Virus record (IMG/VR): IMGVR_UViG_3300029624_000014 | Location: 1-41,337 of that record | Length of the DNA: 41,337 nucleotides | Reading direction: 5' to 3' (one strand) | DNA from: a virus | Shown: positions 31,944-38,938 of the stretch, one piece after another | How the letters are laid out: every line of letters begins with the position of its first letter | Numbering within the stretch: position 1 is the stretch's first letter | Program-made: the position numbers and the translations under genes | Notes under the pieces: model-generated | What the model was told of the DNA's origin: nothing | What the model saw: only the letters and a program-made list of their open reading frames with translations | Database searches by the model: none

Positions 31944-32345
31944 CTACAGCTTCTTGATGCTGAGCTTAACGCGGTTGAACGTGCCGACGCCCGGCACCTG
32001 TACTCCGGCATCCCACGCTTCTCTCACTGAGGCGGCTTTGATCGAGCGCGTCAGCAACTCCCAGTCACCTGTGTTTAGTATGTGCTGGCGCAGTGCGTCC
32101 CAGTCTTCAACCTTGGGCGTGGGCTCAGTCACGACGCGAGCCATGTACTTGAGGCCCACCGCGCCCCCGTCATTCGACTTGTCGAGGTTGTCAATCAAGT
32201 GGTTTTCCAGCTCGCGTTTGCGGGCTTTGACCTTATCGACTTCCTTCTGCATGGCGGACGCTAGTGCGTCTACCTCTTTTATCTCGTCCGCGCAAGCGCC
32301 AAGGCTTTCGGGCATCGGAGCGCCTTCCAGATATCTTGGGTTCAC
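31944..32345 (-). CDS. Hypothetical coiled-coil protein, 133 aa
   Basis: GTG at 32345 is chosen: it overlaps the upstream TGA (GTGA) and has AAGGAGAGA at proper spacing. Residues 15-60 form a charged coiled coil (IKEVDALASAMQKEVDKVKARKR), followed by a globular part with VTEPTPKVEDWDALRQHI and a C-terminal strand (VKLSIKKL). It lies between a DnaJ-like gene and the putative binding protein in the replication module. Related proteins are known only as hypothetical in other phages. Confidence 0.65.
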   Translation of the reverse strand: MNPRYLEGAPMPESLGACADEIKEVDALASAMQKEVDKVKARKRELENHLIDNLDKSNDGGAVGLKYMARVVTEPTPKVEDWDALRQHILNTGDWELLTRSIKAASVREAWDAGVQVPGVGTFNRVKLSIKKL

Positions 32346-32638
32346 CACTCTCTCCTTGTTACTCCGGTGCCGTTGCACTTTAGGCACCTCATCTTGGCCC
32401 CTCTTTTGTTGGGGCCTAGCTTGCCGGTGCCATTGCAAGAACCGCACCGCTGCGCGCGCTGCGCCGCTTTGGCGCGCCTCGTCAACTCCTGTTTGGCTTT
32501 GCGTAGCTTGCCCACGTCCCCGTCGCCGCCGTAGTCCGGGTGTGCGCGTTTTACGGCCGCGCGGAATGCTTCGGCGATCTCCGTTGGGCCGGCTTCCGCC
32601 GTCACTTGCAGCAGCTTTGAGGCTTCTCGTTTATCCAT
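32342..32638 (-). CDS. Mini DnaJ-like protein: J domain plus one zinc module
   Basis: 98 aa. The N-terminal half is a short J domain with HPD at 33-35 inside AFRAAVKRAHPDYGGDGD. The C-terminal half has the two DnaJ cysteine motifs CGSCNGTG (65-72) and CLKCNGTG (85-92), one zinc-binding module instead of the four motifs of DnaJ. J domains stimulate DnaK, so this may recruit the host Hsp70 to the replication complex, as lambda does by other means. It sits four bases after the primase-helicase and overlaps the next gene. No strong ribosome binding site is seen, consistent with coupling. Confidence 0.85.
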   Translation of the reverse strand: MDKREASKLLQVTAEAGPTEIAEAFRAAVKRAHPDYGGDGDVGKLRKAKQELTRRAKAAQRAQRCGSCNGTGKLGPNKRGAKMRCLKCNGTGVTRREW

Positions 32639-32642
32639 CTTG

Positions 32643-34811
32643 CTAGCTCAGCTTCGACTTTGTGCGTTTTTGGAACTGTTCGTAGTATGGGAAGTTCGAC
32701 ATGCAGTGCTCGAAGTAGTCTTGCGTCACGGGCTCCCTCCAATCATCGACGTCAGCGATCACAAGATACAGGCGATAAGTCCCCTTCCACAAGAAGCCCC
32801 GCGGGTCGTCCGCGGGCTTGAGGAACCGCACGCCGTTCTCCCGCAGCTTCTTCGACAACTGCCCTGCCGGAGTGCCTTTTGCGCGGCGGTCTGAGTGCAT
32901 TGTTTCAGCGATATGCGGGAAGATTACCGCCAGCTCCTCCGACGTGTACCAAGGGCGCACTTGGAACGTGGCAAGTGCCGTTTGCGTCTGCGTGATATAC
33001 GCCGCCATTTTTTCGTTGCCCGCGTTCGCGCGGCACCACTCGTTAGCGCTGTCCAGCCACCGCAATACGACGTTCTGCGTGCCGTTTTTGATGTCCTCCG
33101 CTATCCGCTCAACAGGGTCAAGGTTTTCCAGCCGCGCCATTATCTTCTCGGTCGTCATGGGAGGCCGGCTCGGAGGCTTCCACCCTTGCAAATCGTATTC
33201 CAACATCCAATTCATAAGCCGCTGCGGGCCGCCTGCATTCTCCCACGGCAGTACGTAGTCAAGGTAGAAAGAGTGCTCGCGGGCGGGCGGACACTCGCAG
33301 ACAAACATGCGGCGGTCGTCACCGGCGAACGCGCCGACGCCTCGGTCGTTCGCTGTAAGGATGAATTGGGCGTAATTGCGTATCTGTTTTTCTGTTCGGT
33401 ACTTTGCGTTGCAGTAGGCGGTTTCTTCAGATATGTAGCTTTTCAATTTTTCTTGTGCGCGGTACACGTCTAGTTGCTTTGCTTCATCAACAATCGCCAA
33501 CAAAGCGCCTTCAATCCAAGGGTTGAACGCGGACGTTAGGGCGGAGGGGTCTACTACTTTGCCGTATTTCCCAAACGCTTTGCGAAGAATACGGCACCAC
33601 ATCGACTTGCCCGAGCCTTGGTCACTGGTCAGAACAACTGCGATGGGCACCTTTGACGCCGGGTTTTGAGCTTTGTAGATCATGAGCTTCAGCGCGAAGT
33701 CGCGAAAGTCTTCGGGCAAATCGCTGAATATGTGGTCTGATAGATCGAGAAACGGCGTAACGTCTCCCTGCGACGTTTCAAACCCTGTCCATATGTTGAA
33801 CGCTACGCCCCTTTCGGTTTCCAAAGTTTGTTCGTCTGTTGACGGATCGAACGTAATATCGCTTACTCGGCGGGCTAGAGGGTGTTTCAAAAACTCCGGC
33901 GCGATGTAGGTCCGTTTGACGCCCGAGCCGTCCATCTTAGGCGTCAGTACGTGTAAAGAGCTATACTTGGAGCCGTTGACGAAGTTACTTTTGTCCATCC
34001 ATATTTGCGTCTCAGTGTCTATAAGGGAGCCTTCACGCTCCACGTAAGCCACCGTTTGAGACATGCCCAGCACCGCGGCGTCGATCTTCCGTAACTGGGG
34101 CGCTTTCTGCAACACCTCATAGATAGCGTCTTCACCTTCGGAAGCGATGAAGTCGTCCAGTCCCGTCTTGTCTTGTCCTTTTAGCTTCGGAAGCCTTGCG
34201 AGAAAAACATCCGCCTTGCGAACTTGGCTTAGCTCAGTCGACAAGCGACCCTCGGCGGTTTGAATGTTGACATTCTGTTCCGCGTCGCTGTCGAAACAAA
34301 TGTACACCGTGCGTCCTTTAAGTCGAAACTGTTCGAGGTCCGGCAACAGTTTGTCGCCGTCCATGAAGTTGAATACTCCGCCAAGACCGATAGTCGGGAT
34401 GCCCGCCAGACATGCCCGCAACGCCTTTTTTTCGCCTTCCGTGATCAAAAGCGGGACTTCCACGTCCTCAATAACGTTTTTCCATTGAAACGCCTCTACG
34501 CGCGGGAAATACGCGTGAACGCCCGATTTGGCGGGCTGGGCGTAGCGCAGTGTTTTCCTGCGGCCGCGGAGCGGAGGAAGCTCGCCCAAATAACGAACGC
34601 GGCAAAAATCCAGCCTCTCCCCTGCCCGCTCAAACTCCTTTGGACTACCATCTGCGGCTACGTATGGGATTACGAGCGCGGGGAGAGGCCGGAAGTCTTC
34701 GTAGATCGCCGCGGCGTTCTCGACCGTGAACATCTCCGCGGCTTCGGCCTGCGCTATAGCAATGTCGGAGCGCTCCAAGTCCGCGCGCGCAAGGTCGTAA
34801 GCAGTTGGCAC
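32643..34811 (-). CDS. Primase-helicase: TOPRIM (DUF3854-like) plus SF3 helicase (DUF5906-like)
   Basis: 722 aa. Residues 118-220 form a TOPRIM-like domain with LLITEGEKKA (122-130, Glu) and FDSD (173-176). Residues 385-500 form an SF3-type ATPase: Walker A SDQGSGKS (396-403), Walker B ALLAIVDEA (436-444), and sensor ILTAN (484-488). A C-terminal region (about 620-722) may be a winged-helix DNA-binding part. Such fused proteins both prime and unwind at phage forks. It lies two genes upstream of the polymerase module and would load at the origin. Confidence 0.9.
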   Translation of the reverse strand: MPTAYDLARADLERSDIAIAQAEAAEMFTVENAAAIYEDFRPLPALVIPYVAADGSPKEFERAGERLDFCRVRYLGELPPLRGRRKTLRYAQPAKSGVHAYFPRVEAFQWKNVIEDVEVPLLITEGEKKALRACLAGIPTIGLGGVFNFMDGDKLLPDLEQFRLKGRTVYICFDSDAEQNVNIQTAEGRLSTELSQVRKADVFLARLPKLKGQDKTGLDDFIASEGEDAIYEVLQKAPQLRKIDAAVLGMSQTVAYVEREGSLIDTETQIWMDKSNFVNGSKYSSLHVLTPKMDGSGVKRTYIAPEFLKHPLARRVSDITFDPSTDEQTLETERGVAFNIWTGFETSQGDVTPFLDLSDHIFSDLPEDFRDFALKLMIYKAQNPASKVPIAVVLTSDQGSGKSMWCRILRKAFGKYGKVVDPSALTSAFNPWIEGALLAIVDEAKQLDVYRAQEKLKSYISEETAYCNAKYRTEKQIRNYAQFILTANDRGVGAFAGDDRRMFVCECPPAREHSFYLDYVLPWENAGGPQRLMNWMLEYDLQGWKPPSRPPMTTEKIMARLENLDPVERIAEDIKNGTQNVVLRWLDSANEWCRANAGNEKMAAYITQTQTALATFQVRPWYTSEELAVIFPHIAETMHSDRRAKGTPAGQLSKKLRENGVRFLKPADDPRGFLWKGTYRLYLVIADVDDWREPVTQDYFEHCMSNFPYYEQFQKRTKSKLS

Positions 34812-34818
34812 TATCGCC

Positions 34819-35013
34819 TCAGTTGATTTTCAGCATCGCCGCAACAAGCGCTTCGCGGTGGGTCGGGCCTTGTCCGAACTCGTGAAAAGTATTTTCGTCG
34901 TCGCTGCGAAGGTTAGCCTGCCACGATCCATCGTCAAGCTGAAAAAGGTTGTTTAAGCGGAAACCTTCGTCCTCGCAGTAAGCAATAAGCTCCTCAAGCG
35001 TTGCGTTTTCCAT
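34819..35013 (-). CDS. Hypothetical protein, 64 aa
   Basis: Not recognised. ATG at 35013 with GAGGACATTA upstream. An acidic protein of alpha/beta type (LEELIAYCEDEGFRLNNLF, then GSWQANLRSDDEN and a C-terminal helix EALVAAMLKI), resembling small phage proteins of the double-stranded-RBD-like or DUF type, but no family can be named. It precedes the primase-helicase by seven bases. Confidence 0.65.
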   Translation of the reverse strand: MENATLEELIAYCEDEGFRLNNLFQLDDGSWQANLRSDDENTFHEFGQGPTHREALVAAMLKIN

Positions 35014-35094
35014 TAATGTCCTCGGCTTTCTCAGGAAACCGACTACTTAACAGATTTTTCCCTTTGCAGCCCCATTCCTTACGTCGCACCTTGT

Positions 35095-35502
35095 TTACTC
35101 ATCACGAGCCTCACGCAGCGTTATTTCCTCTCCTCCGACAGTGAGGCGCTTGCCGTAGCTGTTGGTGTATAACTCGACGGCAAGGCCGTCCGCGGTCTCC
35201 CCGACGTGCTTAGCCTCGGCGGCGCTTACGTGGACCGTAATGAGATACTGCGCTTCTTCGTATGTGAACCGGAACCGCAGGGTGGCGACGCCGGCGTTGC
35301 GGCTCATATAGACCCTCAAAGTCTTTACGGGCAGTTCTTCAAGTTCGACAGGGGCCTTAGCGCGGTATGCGTCCCACAGCTCCGCGATCTTAGGCATCGC
35401 GTTGACTACTTGCGGAGCTTCCTCCTCAAGTAGATCGGCGGAGGCCTCCCCCGTGGACGCGTCCCATAACCGGAACTGGACAGTGTATTGACGTTTGCTC
35501 AT
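35095..35502 (-). CDS. Hypothetical protein, 135 aa, with hairpin-sequestered ribosome binding site
   Basis: Not recognised. ATG at 35502 has TTAGGAGC seven bases upstream. The protein is rich in beta strands (YTVQFRLWD, VKTLRVYMSR, ATLRFRFTYE, QYLITVHVS, LTVGGEEITL). The whole ribosome binding site lies in the 3' arm of a 13-bp perfect hairpin (35508-35563), so translation would be off unless the stem opens. Expression is probably controlled post-transcriptionally. Confidence 0.65.
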   Translation of the reverse strand: MSKRQYTVQFRLWDASTGEASADLLEEEAPQVVNAMPKIAELWDAYRAKAPVELEELPVKTLRVYMSRNAGVATLRFRFTYEEAQYLITVHVSAAEAKHVGETADGLAVELYTNSYGKRLTVGGEEITLREARDE

Positions 35503-35507
35503 GTGGT

Positions 35508-35563
35508 GCTCCTAAGCCTCGCTGCGCTTCCTGTCAAGCGCTCCGTGATGGAGGCTTAGGAGC
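35508..35563 (-). promoter_or_regulatory. Hairpin that sequesters a ribosome binding site
   Basis: On the transcribed strand, GCTCCTAAGCCTC (from 35563 to 35551) pairs perfectly with GAGGCTTAGGAGC (35520 to 35508). The second arm contains the AGGAG site, five bases before the ATG. The 30-base loop contains an inner 6-bp stem (GCGCTT at 35524-35529 with AAGCGC at 35536-35541). This looks like a translational switch: thermosensor, protein-bound operator, or ligand-gated element. It may also be opened by a ribosome or by trans-acting RNA. Confidence 0.7.
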
Positions 35564-35627
35564 TTAGACCCCGGCTGCATATAGGTTTGGCGTTGAGCTC
35601 TCTCCAAAAATTCAGCATAATGCACCA

Positions 35628-35936
35628 TCAGTGCAGCCTATCTTTCACGGCTTGCTGCGTTTGCGCAGCGCCCTCGGCCTCGACGATATTCACGGCATCT
35701 GTCAATGCCGCAGTCATTATTTTAGTGGCGTTTTCTGCGTCGGGCACGTTGCCCCGCACTAAGTTGTACGTAGTCAACATAGAACCAAGCGCCATACTGA
35801 AAATGGTAAAGGTTTCGCCTGCTTTTTCCTTGCGCTGGCAATAGTGGCGCATGCTCTTTTCAAGGTGCGCCACTATTGCCAGCGCATCTTTACTCGTTTT
35901 GTCTTTCGCGTCTTGGTTGTCAGAATTTTGGGTCAT
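35628..35936 (-). CDS. Hypothetical protein, 102 aa
   Basis: ATG at 35936 with AAGGACAGTGCT upstream is chosen over upstream in-frame codons that would lie inside the neighbouring gene. After a polar N-terminus (NSDNQDAKDKTSKD) the chain is helical with a mildly hydrophobic stretch (TFTIFSMALGSMLTTYNLV) and an Ala-rich end. Not recognised. It overlaps the preceding small gene by 17 bases. About 60 bases of sequence without a gene follow before the hairpin at 35563. Confidence 0.6.
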   Translation of the reverse strand: MTQNSDNQDAKDKTSKDALAIVAHLEKSMRHYCQRKEKAGETFTIFSMALGSMLTTYNLVRGNVPDAENATKIMTAALTDAVNIVEAEGAAQTQQAVKDRLH

Positions 35937-36090
35937 AGCACTGTCCTTGTTGCAAAAGATCGTCGAGGCGTTGCAATTCTTGCGCCAACGCTTCCGCCTG
36001 CGCATCTTGCTCCCTCCACCGCGCATCCTGAAGAAGTCGAAACACATCTTTCCGCTTCGGCCCGATAAGGTCTAAGTTTTTGTGCGTCAT
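35920..36090 (-). CDS. Small hypothetical protein, 56 aa
   Basis: ATG at 36090 overlaps the upstream TGA (ATGA). The product begins MTHKNLDLIGPKRKDVFRLL and continues as a charged Gln/Glu/Leu helix (AQAEALAQELQRLDDLLQQ), a likely coiled coil. The reading is consistent with coupling on both sides. Not recognised. It is short, so easily missed. Confidence 0.6.
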   Translation of the reverse strand: MTHKNLDLIGPKRKDVFRLLQDARWREQDAQAEALAQELQRLDDLLQQGQCYDPKF

Positions 36091-36527
36091 AGTTGCAATA
36101 CGGCCATATCTGCTGCAAGAGCTTTGAACATTTCGGCTTGGTTCTCAAAAACGTCCGTACAAAACCCATACATGACGTCGTAACGCTCGGGATCGCCGTC
36201 TAGGCACACGTAGCACGTCTTCCCCAAGCCCGCCGCATAGCCCAGCTCAAGATGCCCCGACTTGCCCGCGGGCATCAAAAGAATGGCGATATCGCAGCGT
36301 TCGAGGTGGTGTTTGTCAAACTCAAATACGTGTCGCGCGGCATAGCCTTTCAAAGCCTCAGGCAGTGCGCGGCCTCGTCCCACTTCGTAGGCTTTCCAAT
36401 AATCGTCCGCTTCGGGACCGGCGGCGTACCAGTCGTCGAACACGTCGAACCCGAAGCGGCGCAGCTCATTGGCAACGACAGGCACGCCCTCGTTGCGCAA
36501 TGAGCCAATCAAGTATATTGATGTCAT
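36087..36527 (-). CDS. Nucleoside 2-deoxyribosyltransferase-like protein
   Basis: 146 aa. The family fold is visible: an N-terminal strand with IYLIGSLRNEGV (4-15, phosphate/sugar loop), CDIAILLMPAGKSGHLELGYAAGLGK (78-103) with the nucleophile Glu94, and the DDWYAAG acidic segment. Members exchange or hydrolyse bases on deoxyribonucleosides or 5'-monophosphates. In phages they may recycle host nucleosides, make modified nucleotides, or affect nucleotide signals. It overlaps both neighbours by ATGA. Confidence 0.75.
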   Translation of the reverse strand: MTSIYLIGSLRNEGVPVVANELRRFGFDVFDDWYAAGPEADDYWKAYEVGRGRALPEALKGYAARHVFEFDKHHLERCDIAILLMPAGKSGHLELGYAAGLGKTCYVCLDGDPERYDVMYGFCTDVFENQAEMFKALAADMAVLQL

Positions 36528-36799
36528 TTTAGAACGTCCTTTATTGCAGCGACAATGGCGCAGCGAGCCATTGTCTCACATATTGCCGGTGTGTGCCCTT
36601 TGCTTTTTGCTTCGCCAAACGCTTTGCCTCCTTTTTTGTTAGCCTCAGTTGTCATTTGTGCAAGCAAGCGTGCGGCGTAGAGGCCTGCGTTTTCCTTTGC
36701 TAACCGAAACGCGTCGTCGCTCATGATATCGTCACTTTGTTCGTTTTGATCTTCATCCGCGTACGCTCTTCGACGGCTGTTGTATTCAGCTTCATCCAT
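36524..36799 (-). CDS. Hypothetical protein, 91 aa
   Basis: Not recognised. ATG at 36799 is preferred (GGAGG seven bases upstream); GTG at 36802 is next to it. An acidic N-terminus is followed by helices (AFRLAKENAGLYAARLLAQM, then AICETMARCAIVAAIKDVL). It is ATGA-coupled to the deoxyribosyltransferase-like gene. Confidence 0.6.
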   Translation of the reverse strand: MDEAEYNSRRRAYADEDQNEQSDDIMSDDAFRLAKENAGLYAARLLAQMTTEANKKGGKAFGEAKSKGHTPAICETMARCAIVAAIKDVLK

Positions 36800-36802
36800 C
36801 AC

Positions 36803-37690
36803 CTATCCTCCGTACCCTTTTATTTTGGCGGAAGCTTCGAGGAAATCAAGGATAGCGAACGTCTCGTCTCCGAGTAGCGTGCCCTGCCTCGTCTGCGCCC
36901 AGTGTTTTCGAGCTTCTTTCATCGTGAAATAGCGGCAACCTGCAATAACGCGCATTTCCCCGTCAGCACAAGGAACGTAAATAAACGGGAAGCCGTCCGA
37001 GCGTAAAATTCCGGAAACCCGCGCGTCGCCGGAAACCTGCGCGTCGCCGGAAACCTGTGCGCGGTCGGAAACCTGTGCGCGATCAAAAACCCGTGCGCGG
37101 CCGAAAACCCGTGCGCCATTGGAAACCCATGCGTCGCCGAAAACCCGTGCGTCGCCGGAAACCTGTGCGCAGTCGGAAACCCGTGCGCCGCCGGAAACCC
37201 GTGCGCCGCCGGAAACCTGTGCGTCGTCGAAAACCCATGCGTCGTCGGAAACCCATGCGCGGTCGGAAACCCATGCGCGGTCGGAAACCTGTGCGCGGCC
37301 GGAAACCTGTGCGCGGCCGGAAACCTGTGCGTCGCCGTAAACCTGTGCGTAGTCGAAAACCCGTGCGTCGTCGAAAACCCATGTGCGGTCGGAAACCCGT
37401 GCGCGGTCGGAAACCCGTGCGCGGCCGGAAACCTGCGCGTCGTCGGAAACCCGTGCGCGGTCGAAAACCTGTGCGTCGTTGGAAACCCATGCGCGGTCGG
37501 AAACCTGTGCGCCACCGAAAACCTGTGCGTCGTCGGAAACCCAAGCGTCTTCTTTCTGTGACAAACTATCTTCAGAGGCGATAAACCCGCCCAAATCGCC
37601 TTTTCTAACGCCGTATGCAGGGATGTCTTGCAGCGCGCGTATTCGCCGCAGGCCGTTTTCGTTTGTCTCGTTTGTAAATTCGTACTTCAT
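36803..37690 (-). CDS. Hexapeptide-repeat beta-helix protein with 30 tandem repeats
   Basis: 295 aa, with AACAGGAGGCTAAAG before the ATG. The N-terminus (LRRIRALQDIPAYGVRKGDLGGFI) matches a known phage/bacterial family whose members continue as DAxVxGxARV repeats. Residues 47-226 are thirty exact-length hexads of the form [D/G/N]x A[R/Q/W]V[S/F]. Val and Ala every six residues should form a left-handed beta-helix. Residues 227-295 are a conserved C-terminal domain (FPFIYVPCADGEMRVIAGCRYFTM). Function is unknown; an elongated rod for binding a partner is likely. Its coding sequence can change length without frameshift. Confidence 0.8.
   Translation of the reverse strand: MKYEFTNETNENGLRRIRALQDIPAYGVRKGDLGGFIASEDSLSQKEDAWVSDDAQVFGGAQVSDRAWVSNDAQVFDRARVSDDAQVSGRARVSDRARVSDRTWVFDDARVFDYAQVYGDAQVSGRAQVSGRAQVSDRAWVSDRAWVSDDAWVFDDAQVSGGARVSGGARVSDCAQVSGDARVFGDAWVSNGARVFGRARVFDRAQVSDRAQVSGDAQVSGDARVSGILRSDGFPFIYVPCADGEMRVIAGCRYFTMKEARKHWAQTRQGTLLGDETFAILDFLEASAKIKGYGG
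37013..37552 (-). repeat. Thirty 18-bp tandem repeats
   Basis: The 540 bp consist of 30 units of 18 bp, of the + strand form GTGCGCGGTCGGAAACCC with variation mainly at the fifth to tenth positions. Conserved GGAAACC and GTGCG blocks flank the variable bases. Because 18 is a multiple of three, several frames stay open across the array, so overlapping frames there are shadows. Such arrays readily gain or lose units by recombination or slippage. Confidence 0.95.
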
Positions 37691-37809
37691 TTCTTTAGCC
37701 TCCTGTTAATCCATAGACTGCGTGCGGTTCGCCAAGCAAGCCACATGCCGCAGGCGATGTGAAACGCAACCCACACCAACACCGCCCCTATGACGACAAG
37801 TATTTTCAT
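37687..37809 (-). CDS. Small membrane protein, 40 aa
   Basis: ATG at 37809; its TGA overlaps the ATG of the hexapeptide-repeat gene (ATGA). One hydrophobic segment (ILVVIGAVLVWVAFHIACGMWLA, about residues 3-25) is followed by a basic end (RRLKK). The ribosome binding site is weak. Not recognised. Confidence 0.5.
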   Translation of the reverse strand: MKILVVIGAVLVWVAFHIACGMWLAWRTARSLWINRRLKK

Positions 37810-37828
37810 TTCGTTGTCCGATCTCTTT

Positions 37829-37897
37829 CTATGATAGCCGACTGCACAATTCGGTGGGAACTGCGCGCACCTGCGTTTCGTCTGTGACCAACAGCAT
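37829..37897 (-). CDS. Possible 22-aa leader-like peptide
   Basis: ATG at 37897 follows the linker TAGAGGAACCCCGC (the previous gene's stop plus AGAGGA), the same 14 bp that precede the neighbouring 73-aa gene. This shared translation signal is the main support; the peptide itself is uninformative. Confidence 0.35.
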   Translation of the reverse strand: MLLVTDETQVRAVPTELCSRLS

Positions 37898-37910
37898 TAG
37901 CGGGGTTCCT

Positions 37911-38132
37911 CTAGCGTTTCCCGCGGCGCGCAGGACCGCACCCTTCGCGGACCTCGCGTGGACCGCACATTATGACGCCTTCCGGCTTCGGAATTGGGGC
38001 ACCATTTGCCCACATTTCGACCTCAAGCATCTTGTCGTAGACCGCGCGTTGCTGCGGCGTCTTCACAACCTTCGGTAAGTCGCCAATATCGACGCGGAGA
38101 TAGTCCGCAAGCTGTTGATCGGTCATCGCCAC
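37911..38132 (-). CDS. Hypothetical protein, 73 aa
   Basis: GTG at 38132 (or ATG at 38126) lies after the TAGAGGAACCCCGC linker. The N-terminal part (TDQQLADYLRVDIGDLPKVV) looks like a small helical domain and the C-terminus is basic. Not recognised. It sits between the NPPF methyltransferase gene and the cluster of tiny genes, in a GC-rich part of the minus-strand operon. Confidence 0.6.
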   Translation of the reverse strand: MAMTDQQLADYLRVDIGDLPKVVKTPQQRAVYDKMLEVEMWANGAPIPKPEGVIMCGPREVREGCGPARRGKR

Positions 38133-38146
38133 GATGCGGGGTTCCT

Positions 38147-38938
38147 CTATATTTTGTCAGGCATCGGTTCAGTCAGCGTGACAACAGTGCCAAGCGCCAC
38201 CGTGTTGCGATGGATCTTCAAAACCGCGCCGTCTTCATCACCGACAACCTCGTCGCCGTCGCGTGTCGACATATGCCAGCGAGATGTTCCGTCCGCGCAC
38301 CGCTTCAAAGTAACAGTCTCTGGTTCCCAAAATTTCGTGACCTTCATAGCGGCCTCCCGAGTGTAGCCTTTAATCCGCTCGATGATCTTTGCGCGCGCAC
38401 CGGTGAGGGCGAACGCGCCGGCCGGCAAGTCTTCGAGCGGCTCGCCGTCGAACGTGCTCGGAACGATCGCCAGCAGCGAACCGCCATCGACAAGCAAGTT
38501 GAACGCGGCCTCGACGTGTTGGCGCGCCCGCCGGAAAGGCGGGTTCATGACCACTAAGTCGAAGCGCTCTTCGGTCGTAGTCGCCCACTCCTCGAAGTCG
38601 GCGCAGACAGGATGCGCCCCCATTCGTTCGAGGACGTCGCACAAGGCCCGCTCGCGCTCGATCGTTACGACGTCCGCGGAATGCACGCCGCGCGCCTCGA
38701 AGGCCCGCACAAGCGCCCCTGTGCCGGCGCTGGGCTCTAGGATGCGCAAGCCTTCGAGGTTGCCGGCGTAGTCCACGAGCCGGGCCGCTATGTCGGGCGG
38801 CGTCACGTGGCATTCGCTCCGCGCGGAAACGATGACGGGGGCTGGAAGCTCGCGCGGCGTCTCGCTCGCGCGCGTCTCCGTGCGGTTGCGGCGCGCTCTA
38901 AACGAGCTCGCCGGCCGGGTGTAACAATCGGCCTTCAC
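38147..38938 (-). CDS. Adenine/amino-methyltransferase-like protein (NPPF)
   Basis: 263 aa. CHVTPPDIAARLVDYAG leads to motif I ILEPSAGTGAL (66-76), an acidic VVTIERE strand, and motif IV VVMNPPF (129-135), the signature of N6-adenine or amino methyltransferases such as those on plasmids. No restriction partner or target-recognition domain is obvious. A C-terminal tail of about 55 residues (TSRWHMSTRDGDE, VLKIHRNTVAL) is unusual. ATGA-coupled to the DUF3560 gene. It may protect phage DNA from restriction. Confidence 0.82.
   Translation of the reverse strand: MKADCYTRPASSFRARRNRTETRASETPRELPAPVIVSARSECHVTPPDIAARLVDYAGNLEGLRILEPSAGTGALVRAFEARGVHSADVVTIERERALCDVLERMGAHPVCADFEEWATTTEERFDLVVMNPPFRRARQHVEAAFNLLVDGGSLLAIVPSTFDGEPLEDLPAGAFALTGARAKIIERIKGYTREAAMKVTKFWEPETVTLKRCADGTSRWHMSTRDGDEVVGDEDGAVLKIHRNTVALGTVVTLTEPMPDKI

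Noticed and set aside
31954-32646. 230-codon plus-strand frame
   Set aside because: Antisense to the coiled-coil and DnaJ-like genes, whose motifs are explicit.
37013-37552. CRISPR-like regular repeats
   Set aside because: Units are contiguous with no unique spacers, encode in-frame hexapeptides, and no cas genes were seen.
36919-37584. Additional long frames on both strands across the 18-bp array
   Set aside because: A repeat of 18 bp keeps several frames open automatically. Only the minus-strand frame with conserved flanking domains and a ribosome binding site is real.
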